From contig JASBVF010000053.1 in assembly GCA_030147525.1 (NCBI GenBank), positions 62,001-126,000 on the forward strand: 64,000 nucleotides of DNA, given 5' to 3'. A program made the position numbers and the translations under genes. This stretch comes from Bacteroidota bacterium (GTDB lineage: Bacteria > Bacteroidota > Bacteroidia > Chitinophagales > Saprospiraceae). Under the pieces are notes generated by a model, which saw only the letters and a program-made list of their open reading frames with translations, made no database searches and was not told the origin of the DNA. Numbering within the stretch: position 1 is the stretch's first letter; each line of letters begins with the position of its first letter. Below are positions 9,248 through 17,918 of this stretch, piece after piece.

Positions 9248-9751
9248 ATGGGTTTATTCTCATTCTTAAAAAATGCCGGTTCTGCCCTTATTGGCGGCGG
9301 AAAAAAAGATGCTCCTAAACCAGAAGCACCAACTACAGGAGGAACTGATGCGCTAAAACAACTCGAAAACGCTCAATTGGCAATGAGGCTCACCAACCAT
9401 GTCGCAGGCTTAGGTCTTAAAGTTGAAAATCTCAACGTCGAAGTTGATGATGACAAAGCAACTGTTTTTGGTACTGTGGAAACGCAAAGCGATAAGGAAA
9501 AAGTTATCCTCGCAGTAGGTAACGTTGCCGGAATTGCTACAGTGGACGATCGCTTGTCCGTAGTCGCACCGCCGGAACCCGAAGCCGATTTTTACGAAGT
9601 GAAAAGAGGCGACACTCTCTCCGCCATTTCGAAAAAGTACTATGGATCTTACAACAAGTACATGGTGATTTTCGAAGCCAACAAGCCCATGCTTTCTGAC
9701 CCCGATAAAATTTATCCCGGCCAGACGTTGCGCATCCCTAAAATTGCGTAA
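9248..9751 (+). CDS. kbp: BON-LysM protein, Kbp/YgaU homologue
   Basis: 167 residues. It starts MGLFSFLKNAGSALIGGG, like the E. coli potassium-binding protein Kbp (YgaU). A BON domain spans about residues 55-110 (VDDDKATVFGTVETQSDKEK, GNVAGIATVDDRLSV). A C-terminal LysM domain spans about 118-166 (YEVKRGDTLSAISKKYYG, ANKPMLSDPDKIYPGQTLRIP). In E. coli Kbp is a cytoplasmic K+-responsive protein, and there is no signal peptide here either. An Ala/Pro/Lys-rich linker after residue 18 is longer than in E. coli. I chose the ATG at 9248 because upstream in-frame codons do not match the family. Confidence 0.88.
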   Translation: MGLFSFLKNAGSALIGGGKKDAPKPEAPTTGGTDALKQLENAQLAMRLTNHVAGLGLKVENLNVEVDDDKATVFGTVETQSDKEKVILAVGNVAGIATVDDRLSVVAPPEPEADFYEVKRGDTLSAISKKYYGSYNKYMVIFEANKPMLSDPDKIYPGQTLRIPKIA

Positions 9752-9775
9752 AGCAAAGCTCTGACATTGAAATGG

Positions 9776-9812
9776 ATAGGCAAGTAGCTGTTTTGCTACT
9801 TGCCTATTTTGT
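9776..9812. terminator. Bidirectional terminator between convergent genes
   Basis: A 13-bp perfect stem (ATAGGCAAGTAGC/GCTACTTGCCTAT) followed by TTTTG. It lies after the BON-LysM gene and also contains the stop codon of the convergent dehydrogenase gene. Confidence 0.7.
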
Positions 9813-10755
9813 TTCTCGGGTTCCCTTTCAGGAAAGCTTTAACATTTTTTGCGCTTTCAGCCAACAGTCTTCCCCTCGATTCTCGGGTCGCCCAGGCATT
9901 GTGAGGTGTGATCAGGCAATTTTTTACACCGATTAAAATATTGCCGTCCTTCGGGGGCTCCTCCGAAAGTACATCCAGGCCAGCTCCTGCTATTTTCCCT
10001 GATTCCAGTGCGTCTTTTAAATCTGCCTCAACCACGAGCCCTCCTCTTCCTGTGTTGATGAGGCAAGTAGTCTGCTTCATTAAGCCGAGTGATTTTTTAT
10101 TTACAATTCCCTGGTTGTCAGCAGTTAATGGTGCATGTAGTGTGACGAAATCGCTTTCTGCCATCATTTTTTCAAATGAAACAAACGTGACGCCCTCCCG
10201 CTGATCTCTTTTCGGATGCTTGTGGTTGGCAATCACTTTCATATCAAAAGCCAGGGCGATATCAGCCACTTTTTGGCCGATTTGCCCGAAGCCGTAGATG
10301 CCGATTGTTTTGCCTGCCAGTTCCTGTGTTTGAAATAAATTGTAACTCCAGTATTCCGAAGCCTGCCAACCTCCCGCATGCACGTCATGATTGTGTGCTA
10401 CTATCCGGTTGGTCATTTCCAAAATCATGGCAAACACGTGCTGCGCCACAGAATTAGCAGCGTATCCGTGGACATTGGAGATAATCACGCCATGTTTGTT
10501 AGCGGCATCGACGTCGATCACGTTGTAACCGGTGGCAGTCACACTGATAAATTTTAATTTGGGCAGCTGCGCAAATATTTTTTCATCAAAAACTACTTTA
10601 TTGGTCAGCACCACCTCAGCTTCAGAAGCCCGCTCAAGTACCTGATGCGGAAGGGTTTGGTCATAAACTTTGAGCTTGCCGAGTACTTCGAGTGGCTCCC
10701 AGGAAAGGTCTCCAGGATTCATCGTGTGTCCGTCGAGTACGACTATGTTTATCAT
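9796..10755 (-). CDS. D-2-hydroxyacid dehydrogenase, glycerate-dehydrogenase type
   Basis: 319 residues. The start MINIVVLDGHTMNPGDLSWEPLE is typical of the glycerate/hydroxypyruvate reductase branch. The Rossmann motif GIYGFGQIGQKVA lies near residue 150. Catalytic-region signatures include NTGRGGLVVEADL (substrate and NAD loop), GAGLDVLSEEPP and the histidine in ITPHNAW. The family reduces 2-ketoacids such as hydroxypyruvate to D-2-hydroxyacids with NAD(P)H in the cytoplasm. It is transcribed divergently from plsC across a 59-bp gap. The exact substrate cannot be read from the sequence. Confidence 0.9.
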   Translation of the reverse strand: MINIVVLDGHTMNPGDLSWEPLEVLGKLKVYDQTLPHQVLERASEAEVVLTNKVVFDEKIFAQLPKLKFISVTATGYNVIDVDAANKHGVIISNVHGYAANSVAQHVFAMILEMTNRIVAHNHDVHAGGWQASEYWSYNLFQTQELAGKTIGIYGFGQIGQKVADIALAFDMKVIANHKHPKRDQREGVTFVSFEKMMAESDFVTLHAPLTADNQGIVNKKSLGLMKQTTCLINTGRGGLVVEADLKDALESGKIAGAGLDVLSEEPPKDGNILIGVKNCLITPHNAWATRESRGRLLAESAKNVKAFLKGNPRNKIGK

Positions 10756-10814
10756 AAATTATGTGTTGGATTGATTGATTTTGTGAAATTTGCCGCCAAA
10801 TAGCGTTAAAATTA

Positions 10815-11543
10815 ATGATGAAATTATTTCGAAATATCTGGGCAATTTACGGCATCCTCATTTTCTTCCTGCTTTGGCTGGTCTTTTTTCCATTTTACTT
10901 TTTGGCATTTTTGTTACTTCCCAAAGCATGGCGGAAGCATATCATTTGGTTCAGCCATCATGTTTACACTCGTATCTATTTTACCCTGACCCTCATCAAG
11001 GTGAAAATTGAAGGCCTCGAAAACCTCGATCCAAAACAATCCTACATCATCGTGAGCAATCACGTTTCGGCCCTGGATTTCATGATCAATGCCCGAGCGT
11101 ATCCCGGTGTTTACAAGTACCTCGCCAAGCGGGAGTTGGTCAGGATACCGCTTTTCGGGTTCATCGTCAGGAAGTTGTGTGTGCTTGTCGACAGGTCAAG
11201 TGCTGCATCCCGCTCGGAAAGTATGAAGTTTTTGCGGGCTACGCTTGCTGAGGGCTATTCTGTTTTTCTATATCCTGAAGGCACCCGCAACCGCTCTGCA
11301 GATCCGCTGTTGGCATTCCACAAAGGAGCATTTCGGATTGCTATCGAATCGAAAAAGCCGGTGGCAGTTCAAACAATCGTTGGGGTGAAAAAAGTCTCTG
11401 GCAGCGCTGCAGGCCTTGACCTTTGGCCCGGTACGGTGAAGGTGGTTTGGAGCGAACCGCTGGAAACCAAGGGGTTGGAAATGAAAAATGTGGAGGAACT
11501 TTCCCAAAAAGTTCGGGAACAAATGATCAGGAACCTGGATTGA
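10815..11543 (+). CDS. plsC: 1-acyl-sn-glycerol-3-phosphate acyltransferase
   Basis: 242 residues. Two N-terminal hydrophobic stretches are followed by the acyltransferase motifs NHVSALDF (NHx4D block with catalytic His and Asp) and FLYPEGTRNRS (phosphate-binding block III). The enzyme acylates lysophosphatidate to phosphatidate at the inner membrane in phospholipid synthesis. The protein starts MMK, so either ATG (10815 or 10818) is possible. Its stop is only two bases from the stop of the convergent kptA gene, with no terminator between them. Confidence 0.9.
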   Translation: MMKLFRNIWAIYGILIFFLLWLVFFPFYFLAFLLLPKAWRKHIIWFSHHVYTRIYFTLTLIKVKIEGLENLDPKQSYIIVSNHVSALDFMINARAYPGVYKYLAKRELVRIPLFGFIVRKLCVLVDRSSAASRSESMKFLRATLAEGYSVFLYPEGTRNRSADPLLAFHKGAFRIAIESKKPVAVQTIVGVKKVSGSAAGLDLWPGTVKVVWSEPLETKGLEMKNVEELSQKVREQMIRNLD

Positions 11544-11545
11544 AC

Positions 11546-12085
11546 TTACCCGAATTCGATGAACTGCACCGGTACCTCCTCCGTCAGCCAGACGCCATTT
11601 TCCGATTTGAAAAAGACAAATCCAGCCCGCTGCATTTCTCCGGCGTGAATTTTCAGCACGACCGCTTTACCGTGCCGTCCGCCGACCTGCAAGGCTGTGT
11701 TTTCGTCAGGTGAAAGGTGAACATGGTGGCGTTCGGCCCGGTGAAGTCCGCTCGCTTTGATCGAGGCAATATTTTGGGTGGCAGTTCCGTGAAACAGCCA
11801 CTCCGGCGGTGTCACTGGCAGCAATCCAAGATCGACTTTAACCGAATGCCCCTGGTTGGCCCTGATTTTCTTGAAATCTTCTGAAAAAGCAAAACGCTGC
11901 TTGTCGCTCGTTTCAACGATTATTTTAAGATCCTGAAAATCAAGCGGATGGGCGTGCTGGCGTAGTTTTACGATTAGTTCGGAGACCTCTGCCCAGCCAT
12001 TTGGATCGAGGCTGAGCCCGATCGTCTCAGGTCGGTGGCGAAGGATTAGGGAAAGAAATTTGCTTGAGCGACGTAGATTTTCCAT
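11546..12085 (-). CDS. kptA: RNA 2'-phosphotransferase, Tpt1/KptA family
   Basis: 179 residues. Tpt1/KptA removes an internal RNA 2'-phosphate by transfer to NAD+. Family signatures are SSKFLSLILRHRPETIGL at the start, RFAFSEDFKKIRANQGHS in the middle, and LFHGTATQNIASIKASGL and HHVHLSPD in the ADP-ribosyl-transferase-like half, with the expected Arg/His/Arg/Arg residues. I chose the ATG at 12085 (MENLRRSSKF); an upstream start at 12214 adds 43 Cys-rich residues unlike the family and overlaps the next gene. No RNA ligase or tRNA-splicing gene is nearby, so the natural substrate is unclear, as in most bacteria. Confidence 0.9.
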   Translation of the reverse strand: MENLRRSSKFLSLILRHRPETIGLSLDPNGWAEVSELIVKLRQHAHPLDFQDLKIIVETSDKQRFAFSEDFKKIRANQGHSVKVDLGLLPVTPPEWLFHGTATQNIASIKASGLHRAERHHVHLSPDENTALQVGGRHGKAVVLKIHAGEMQRAGFVFFKSENGVWLTEEVPVQFIEFG

Positions 12086-12176
12086 GAAATGATGAAGTTT
12101 TCGTGTTGAACAAATGCAACGTTCACAAAAGTTTCCATGAAAAAAAATAGTCGCAAGCAAGGAGCATCTTCCGTGG

Positions 12177-13409
12177 CTATCTTGGCATGAAAAGCAGCCC
12201 GAATCCAAGGTCAATCCCCGGCTTATCGCCTTCGGCCACGGCCCAGCCTGCGTTTACCTGAAACCCCAGGTTTTTGCTGAACGGCCAGACGTATTTACCT
12301 CCAAGGACTAAAGCAAGTTTTGTTTCGTCATAATATTCATCGTCTATGATCCAGGTATAAGCCACCCCCGTTCTTGCAAAAAAACGGGAATTGCCAAGCC
12401 GGTAAACAGGTCCTGCAAATACCTGACACTTTGGATAGCGGTCAAATTTAAATGGCCCGTACCTGGCAGCAAGGTCAATACCCAGATTTTTACTCGAAAG
12501 CCAAACACCGTCCATTGATAAAAACAAGGTGTGCAACGAGCCTCCCCAATAAATACCACTGGAAAGTGTGCGTTTATCCGGCTTCTTCAGGTTTGGACGG
12601 CTGATATTCACCGGCTCGTACACCAGCCCGGCCATAAGGGAAGTTTGATACAGGTCATGGATCAGGTCATTTTTAAAAAATGGTTTCAGGTCATGCCTCA
12701 CGGCCAGCCTGCCTTTCAGCATTCCATCTTTCGATTGTGCCAATGGAAAGGTCACTCCGCCCAGAATTCCAAAATTAAAAGCCCGGGTGTCATTGGTGTT
12801 GTAGGTGTTTTTTTCATTCTCGTAAGGTTCCGGCGGGTCGAGTTTCGTCTTGCTAATGATGCCAAATTGCCAGCATTGGCAATCAACATTAAATGTATAC
12901 CCTTCGATTATTTCAAAGTAGCGAGTGCCCTCCCATTTCGTTTTCTTCCAGTCTTCCAGCAGGAGGCGGGCGTATCCACCTGCGGAAACATCCAGGCTGT
13001 AGTTCCCGATTTTCAATGCTCGCTCGAGCGAAAGCGATATTTCTGTGCTCGTTATCCGATACTTTGAATTTGACTTGCCTTCGGTCAGTAATTGCCCGGA
13101 CTCAGCCAGGTCGAACCTTCGTGAGTTTTCTAAAGCCGGATTTACCTGGTGCTGTACTTGCCATGTACCGAGCAACGACCAGTGCTCCGTCAAACGTAAA
13201 CTTTTTCCAAAACCACCGTAAAACTGGTAGCCGGGCCGCCAGTTGAATGCGTTGCATTCAAGATAAGGAGACCAGTAAGAATAACAGTTTTGCCTTCCCT
13301 GGCTCTGCCTGGGAATAAAACTAAAGCCTGCAAAAATGGAGGAGGATTGTGATTGGACTTCGCCGTAAAGCAGCGAAAAAGCGATCAAAAGAAAATGAAG
13401 TTTTTTCAT
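12177..13409 (-). CDS. Exported protein of unknown function, probably an outer-membrane barrel
   Basis: 410 residues. It begins with a signal peptide (MKKLHFLLIAFSLLYGEVQSQ). The rest is rich in aromatic residues and short alternating strands separated by turns (GYQFYGGFGKSLRLTEHWSLLGTWQVQ; DLAARYGPFKFDRYPKCQVFAGPVYRL) and ends in a strand finishing FGLLFMPR. This pattern suggests an outer-membrane beta-barrel, but I do not recognise a family. It contains several cysteines near residues 40-52 and 178-181. It stands alone between kptA and a divergent glycosyltransferase gene. Confidence 0.6.
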   Translation of the reverse strand: MKKLHFLLIAFSLLYGEVQSQSSSIFAGFSFIPRQSQGRQNCYSYWSPYLECNAFNWRPGYQFYGGFGKSLRLTEHWSLLGTWQVQHQVNPALENSRRFDLAESGQLLTEGKSNSKYRITSTEISLSLERALKIGNYSLDVSAGGYARLLLEDWKKTKWEGTRYFEIIEGYTFNVDCQCWQFGIISKTKLDPPEPYENEKNTYNTNDTRAFNFGILGGVTFPLAQSKDGMLKGRLAVRHDLKPFFKNDLIHDLYQTSLMAGLVYEPVNISRPNLKKPDKRTLSSGIYWGGSLHTLFLSMDGVWLSSKNLGIDLAARYGPFKFDRYPKCQVFAGPVYRLGNSRFFARTGVAYTWIIDDEYYDETKLALVLGGKYVWPFSKNLGFQVNAGWAVAEGDKPGIDLGFGLLFMPR

Positions 13410-13563
13410 GGCTTTGGGTTTTTAATGAAATCGAAAATTAGGGGATTTGGAAAGGCCGTGAAATGAGTTTGGTCAATAAAAACACATTAAGGCACAATCA
13501 ATGCGTTGGACATTAGCCTTGCAACCTTTTTTCTATCTTGCGCCCCCGAAATCAGACATCAGT

Positions 13564-15777
13564 ATGAGTAAAAGAGTAAAAAAAACGACCCGTTCCCAGC
13601 GCTCCGACGCTGCTTCGAAATCTAATTCAGACAGTTCGGCAGGCTTAAACTGGCTTGACCGTCCTACTGTCGCTACGGAGCAAGACACTTTTTATAAAAA
13701 AATATTCGCTGGCCTTGCCGCCGTTATCCTACTGATAACCATCGTATTAGCCCTCGGCTCCGGCATCAATGGCGACGACGAGTACCAGAATGACTACTCC
13801 CAAAAACTCGTCAGTTACTACTCCTCGATGGGCGCCGACACCGCAGCCCTCAACATTCCAAAGGGCAACATGCATTACTACGGCGGCCTGTTCGATATCG
13901 TGACGGGTTTCACCAATCAAGCCCTCGGTTACGAGTTGCTGGACGCTGGCTATCACAATGTCCGGCACATTTTCAACGCACTTTTCGGGGTGCTGGCCAT
14001 GCTGTTCACGGCACTGCTGGCGAAGGAAATCGCCGGTTGGCGAGCCGGGATTCTCACGTTGCTGCTCATGTTTCTTTCGCCTCGTTTCCTCGGTCATTCG
14101 CTGATGAACCCGAAGGATATCCCCTTCGCAGCGGGCTATATGATGGCCATTTACTATATGGTTTTGTTGTTTAAAAACATGCCCAAACCCGGCTGGAAAG
14201 TAGCGCTCGGTGTCGTCGGAGGTATCGCCATTGCCATTGCCACGAGGGCGGGCGGTATGTTGCTCATCGCATACCTCGGCCTGTTTGCCGGGGTAGATTT
14301 TTTGATCAAAAACGGCTTCAAAGGCATTTTTTCCGAAGGAAAAAAAGTGGGACTCTACGCTGCCTGGACACTGGGCATTGCCCTGGCAGGCTACCTGCTG
14401 GCGGTGCTGTTCTGGCCGTATGCGATGCAGGCTCCGTTCAGTCACCCGTTCGAGGCGCTGGGTGAATTTTCGAAGCTGGGCGTGAAAATCCGGGTGCTTT
14501 TTGCAGGTGAAAACACCATGTCCGACCAAACATCCTGGGACTATGCCGTGCAATGGATCTGGCGCACCATCCCGCTTTTCACGCTGCTGGGCTTTCTGGG
14601 CAGTCTTGTTTTTTTGAAAAAAATACTCACTCGCTACCACGTGCTGCCGGTATTGATGACACTGTTCGTGGCTGTTTTCCCGGTGGCATACATCATCTAT
14701 AAGGATAGCATCCTGCACGACGGTTGGCGCCACCTACTGTTCGTCTACCCGACGATGTTGGTGATGGCGAGCCTGTTTTTCATCACGCTGGAAGACGTTT
14801 TAAAAGAAAATAAAACCAGCAAATACGCGCTGTACGCCGTGGTTGCGCTGCTGGCGCTCGAACCGGCGGTTTACATCGTTCGCAATGCGAATTTCCCCTA
14901 CACTTATTTCAACCCGGTGAGCGGCGGCATCAGCAATGCCTTCGGCAATTACGAGACCGACTACTGGGGCGTGAGCATGAAACAGGCGATCCAGTGGCTG
15001 GAAGATTCTGATAAAATCAGCCCAGCGATGCAGGATACCGTGACCATTGGCACTTCGTTTTCCTACGTGGCACACATGTACCTGGATAAAAAATACGGCG
15101 GCAAGGTGCAGATCAAATACGTCCGTTTCAATAACCGATACGACACGGATTGGGACTACGGCATTTTCCCGTCCCGATACATCAAAGGCCCTCACCTGCG
15201 TGCGCAAAGCTGGCCGAACAAACGCTCCATCCATGAGGTGACCGCCAACGGAATTCCACTAACATCCATTGAGCAGGGTGGGGGACCGGTTTTTGACGGC
15301 GAGCAGGCATTTAAAACGCAAAATTGGGAGGCGGCAGCGGACGCTTACCGGCAGGAGGTGCAGCAATACGATGACAATGAAATTGCCTGGTTGAAACTGG
15401 CTCTCGTTTACGCCAACCTGAACGATTTCCCGGCCGCAAAAAATGCGGCCAACAAACTCCTGGAAATCGCACCCGACAACACGAGCGGTCTGCTCTACCG
15501 TGGCATTGCAGCGTTGAACACCGGCGACGTGAACAGCGCCGAGGCAGATTTCCGGCGTGCTGTCGAGGTTGAGGACGATTTCAGCACGGCTTACTACTAC
15601 CTGGCGTTGATTGAAAACCAGCGGAACAATATTTCGAGTGCGCTCGAACTTTTGCAGAAAGCCATCGAATCAGCGCCCCGGTTCAAGGCAGCTTACGAGT
15701 TGGCAGCGCAGATTTATGAAAAACAAGGGGATGCACAGCGGGCTGCTCAGTTCAGGCAGGCGGCGGCGCAGTTATAA
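13564..15777 (+). CDS. GT-C membrane glycosyltransferase (family 39-like) fused to C-terminal TPRs
   Basis: 737 residues. After a charged cytoplasmic head, the first membrane helix (ITIVLALGSGIN) is followed by GDDEYQNDY, the acidic first-loop motif of GT-C/PMT-type transferases that use lipid-linked sugars. About ten membrane helices follow. Residues about 590-737 hold three to four TPR units (AADAYRQEVQQYDDNEIAWLKLALVYANL; EADFRRAVEVEDDFSTAYYYLALI). Acceptor and sugar are unknown. The start is the ATG at 13564 (MSKRVKK); an upstream ATG at 13501 adds a non-conserved stretch. The next gene, a methyltransferase, follows after 11 bp and is probably cotranscribed. Confidence 0.8.
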   Translation: MSKRVKKTTRSQRSDAASKSNSDSSAGLNWLDRPTVATEQDTFYKKIFAGLAAVILLITIVLALGSGINGDDEYQNDYSQKLVSYYSSMGADTAALNIPKGNMHYYGGLFDIVTGFTNQALGYELLDAGYHNVRHIFNALFGVLAMLFTALLAKEIAGWRAGILTLLLMFLSPRFLGHSLMNPKDIPFAAGYMMAIYYMVLLFKNMPKPGWKVALGVVGGIAIAIATRAGGMLLIAYLGLFAGVDFLIKNGFKGIFSEGKKVGLYAAWTLGIALAGYLLAVLFWPYAMQAPFSHPFEALGEFSKLGVKIRVLFAGENTMSDQTSWDYAVQWIWRTIPLFTLLGFLGSLVFLKKILTRYHVLPVLMTLFVAVFPVAYIIYKDSILHDGWRHLLFVYPTMLVMASLFFITLEDVLKENKTSKYALYAVVALLALEPAVYIVRNANFPYTYFNPVSGGISNAFGNYETDYWGVSMKQAIQWLEDSDKISPAMQDTVTIGTSFSYVAHMYLDKKYGGKVQIKYVRFNNRYDTDWDYGIFPSRYIKGPHLRAQSWPNKRSIHEVTANGIPLTSIEQGGGPVFDGEQAFKTQNWEAAADAYRQEVQQYDDNEIAWLKLALVYANLNDFPAAKNAANKLLEIAPDNTSGLLYRGIAALNTGDVNSAEADFRRAVEVEDDFSTAYYYLALIENQRNNISSALELLQKAIESAPRFKAAYELAAQIYEKQGDAQRAAQFRQAAAQL

Positions 15778-15788
15778 TCGAACAACCA

Positions 15789-16580
15789 ATGAACTACAAA
15801 CTCCTTTTTCCCACCTACCGGAACCGCTACCTTTTCATTCGTGAAAATCTCGCCCAATTCGGCGGACAGCGGAAGTTTTCAAAAACCCTGAACCTCGGCA
15901 CCGGTGAAGGCGATTACGACCCCATGATTGCCACTCGCAGCGAACAGTTGGTCGCCTGCGACATCAACGAAAATGACATCGCCTTTGCGCAAAAAATGAA
16001 TATCGGCGTTGCCAATCTCTCCTACAAAATCGAGGATGCGCTCAACCTTTCCTTCGAAGATGGTACGTTTGATCTGCTCACTTCTGTGGACGTGATGGAA
16101 CACGTTGGCAGGCCGGAGCGAATGACGGAGGAAATTGCTCGTGTGCTGCGCACGGGAGGTGTGGCATTCATCACCTTTCCGCAAACCAACTTTCCCTGGA
16201 CCTACGATCCCATCAACCGGTTGACCGGAAAGCGAACCATTGCGCAAGGCGCCTACGCCTTCGGTCACGAGTATCTCGTTGATCCTGAGGCTTTTAAAAA
16301 ATGGTGTGAAAAATACGGCCTTGAAGTTTTGATCGAAAAAAACCTCAGTGGCTATCTCGTTGCTCTGCTCGAAATGTACTGGACAGGCATCATCCAGCGA
16401 ATTTTTAAAGAAAATGCCGGGAACATTTCAGGACGGGAGGAGAAGAAAGTGAAATTACGGCCATCGGTGAAGGAGCCGTTTCTGGTGAAATTGACCGATG
16501 CCATTATCGGGCTGGATTATTTCCTGTTTAAAAATGCGAAACACTCTGTAGGGAAGGGGTTCGTGGTCCGGAAAAAGTAG
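15789..16580 (+). CDS. Class I SAM-dependent methyltransferase
   Basis: 263 residues of Methyltransf_11 type. Motif I is LNLGTGEGDYDPMIA (near residues 35-50), followed by LVACDINENDI (acidic end of strand 2) and FDLLTSVDVMEHVGRPERM (motif IV, with the EH pair) and VLRTGGVAFITFP. The C-terminal part is family-specific. It lies 11 bp after the glycosyltransferase-TPR gene and may act on a glycan or lipid made by it; that link is inference. The gene ends directly against the stop of the convergent kinase gene (no bases between). Confidence 0.85.
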   Translation: MNYKLLFPTYRNRYLFIRENLAQFGGQRKFSKTLNLGTGEGDYDPMIATRSEQLVACDINENDIAFAQKMNIGVANLSYKIEDALNLSFEDGTFDLLTSVDVMEHVGRPERMTEEIARVLRTGGVAFITFPQTNFPWTYDPINRLTGKRTIAQGAYAFGHEYLVDPEAFKKWCEKYGLEVLIEKNLSGYLVALLEMYWTGIIQRIFKENAGNISGREEKKVKLRPSVKEPFLVKLTDAIIGLDYFLFKNAKHSVGKGFVVRKK

Positions 16581-17276
16581 TTATTTGATTACCGCCCGGT
16601 GTACCCCCTTTGCATACGATCTTTTCATCAAACCTAAAATCTTCTCGTAAGCTTCCCTCTCATTCCAAAAATCCACCTCCGTCACGTCAATGATCAGGAC
16701 TGGAAATTCTTTCTCCGTTTTAAAATAGCTGAAATACGCCTCCTGCAAGGATTGGAGGTACTCAGGCCGGATACCGCTCTCGTATTCCCGTCCCCGGTTG
16801 TTGATGTTTTTTACCAGATCGGGCACGGAGCGGTGAAGGTAGATGAGCAGGTCAGGGTTGGGGAAGGTCGAATTCAGCGTCTGGAACAGGCGCTGGAAAA
16901 GGCGGTATTCGTCATCCTTCAGGTTGTTTTTGGCGAAAAGCAGGGTTTTGATGAAAAAATAATCCGACACCACCATCTGCGGAAACAACTCCCGTTGCGA
17001 CAGTGACTCCTGCAATTGCTTGTGCCTTTCTGTCATGAAAAACAACTCGACCGGGAAAGCGTAGCGCTCCGGATTTTTATAAAAATGCGGTAAAAACGGG
17101 TTGTCGGTGAACTGCTCCAGGATCAGACGGCAGTCGTATTCCTCCTCCAGCATGTGGCAGAGCGTCGTCTTACCGGCCCCAATATTTCCCTCAATGGCGA
17201 TGAAACCATGCGGGAAGGGCCGCAGATTGGAGGTCTGGCTGTGAACGGTTGCGCTTTTTGACATTTCAGGATTCAT
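16581..17276 (-). CDS. Deoxynucleoside kinase
   Basis: 231 residues. The P-loop GNIGAGKTTL lies near residues 30-39, with the dNK signatures LEQFTDNPFLPHFYKNPERYAFPVELFFM (substrate-binding glutamate and aromatic residues), SDYFFIKTLLFAKNNL (DRS-like region) and LIYLHRSVPDLVKNINNRGREYE (lid arginines). It phosphorylates deoxynucleosides with ATP for dNTP salvage. Its start overlaps the folK stop by four bases (ATGA), so the two are coupled. The first 20 residues (Ser/Thr/Pro-rich) precede the domain and might be part of a misjudged start, though no better one is seen. Confidence 0.88.
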   Translation of the reverse strand: MNPEMSKSATVHSQTSNLRPFPHGFIAIEGNIGAGKTTLCHMLEEEYDCRLILEQFTDNPFLPHFYKNPERYAFPVELFFMTERHKQLQESLSQRELFPQMVVSDYFFIKTLLFAKNNLKDDEYRLFQRLFQTLNSTFPNPDLLIYLHRSVPDLVKNINNRGREYESGIRPEYLQSLQEAYFSYFKTEKEFPVLIIDVTEVDFWNEREAYEKILGLMKRSYAKGVHRAVIK

Positions 17277-17791
17277 CCGGCTGGTGTTTCTGTGGTTAAA
17301 GGTTCAATGAGCATGACGTCAAGCGTGTCTTCCGTTTGATCGTAAAGTTCTTCGATTGTTTTTTTGAGAACGGGATGCAGCTTGTCCGGTGCGATTTCGA
17401 GCATGGGCACCAGAACAAAGTTCCGGCGGTGCAGGTGCCGATGAGGGATGGTCAAATCCTTGGTATTCAATATTTTATCTTCGTAAAACAGAATGTCGAT
17501 GTCGATCGGGCGGCTCTCCCATTTACTGCGGCGCACCCTTCCCAGATGTTCTTCTATTTCAAATATTGCGGAAAGAATTGCTCCGGGTGGGAGCGCCGTC
17601 GCTACTTCAAGTGCCTGATTGAGGTAAGCGGGCTGATCGACGTTACCCCAGGCTTCCGTTTCATAAAAGCTGGAAGTTTTTTCAATGTGCCCGATTTTTT
17701 CTTCAATGAGCCGGTTGGCTTCGAGCAGTGTGCCGAAGCGGTCGCCGAGGTTGGCGCCGGTGAGCAGGTGTATTTTGATGAGTTTGGCCAT
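17273..17791 (-). CDS. folK: 2-amino-4-hydroxy-6-hydroxymethyldihydropteridine diphosphokinase
   Basis: 172 residues with all HPPK landmarks: TGANLGDRF near the start, SSFYETEAWG, QPAYLNQALEV, the ATP/pterin-binding block EEHLGRVRRSKWESRPIDIDILFY, and IPHRHLHRRNFVLVPMLEI. HPPK transfers pyrophosphate from ATP to 6-hydroxymethyl-dihydropterin in folate synthesis. It is followed by a coupled deoxynucleoside kinase gene, a pairing that links folate and dNTP metabolism. A -7-like box lies only 9 bases before the start codon, so the mRNA may be nearly leaderless. Confidence 0.95.
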   Translation of the reverse strand: MAKLIKIHLLTGANLGDRFGTLLEANRLIEEKIGHIEKTSSFYETEAWGNVDQPAYLNQALEVATALPPGAILSAIFEIEEHLGRVRRSKWESRPIDIDILFYEDKILNTKDLTIPHRHLHRRNFVLVPMLEIAPDKLHPVLKKTIEELYDQTEDTLDVMLIEPLTTETPAG

Positions 17792-17799
17792 AGCGAAGG

Positions 17800-17807
17800 C
17801 AAAAGTA
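17800..17807 (-). promoter_or_regulatory. Candidate -7 box of folK
   Basis: On the minus strand it reads TACTTTTG followed by CC, like other -7 boxes in this window. The expected start would fall 2-6 bases before the folK ATG. No clear TTG lies at -33. Confidence 0.35.
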
Positions 17808-17845
17808 AGTTAACTTGGAAAATACAGCGAAAAAGTGGCTACTAT

Positions 17846-17875
17846 TTGAAAAATATACTAAAAGGTATATTTTTG
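17846..17875 (+). promoter_or_regulatory. tetR promoter with operator in the spacer
   Basis: TTG at 17846-17848, a 19-nt spacer and TATTTTTG at 17868-17875 match the Bacteroidota promoter. A perfect inverted repeat (AAAAATATAC at 17849-17858, GTATATTTTT at 17865-17874, spacer TAAAAG) fills the space between the two boxes and covers the -7 box. Bound regulator would block RNA polymerase. Confidence 0.65.
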
Positions 17876-17918
17876 CTCCGAGTTTCAGTTTTAACAGCAA
17901 AAACCATCCTGTAACAGC

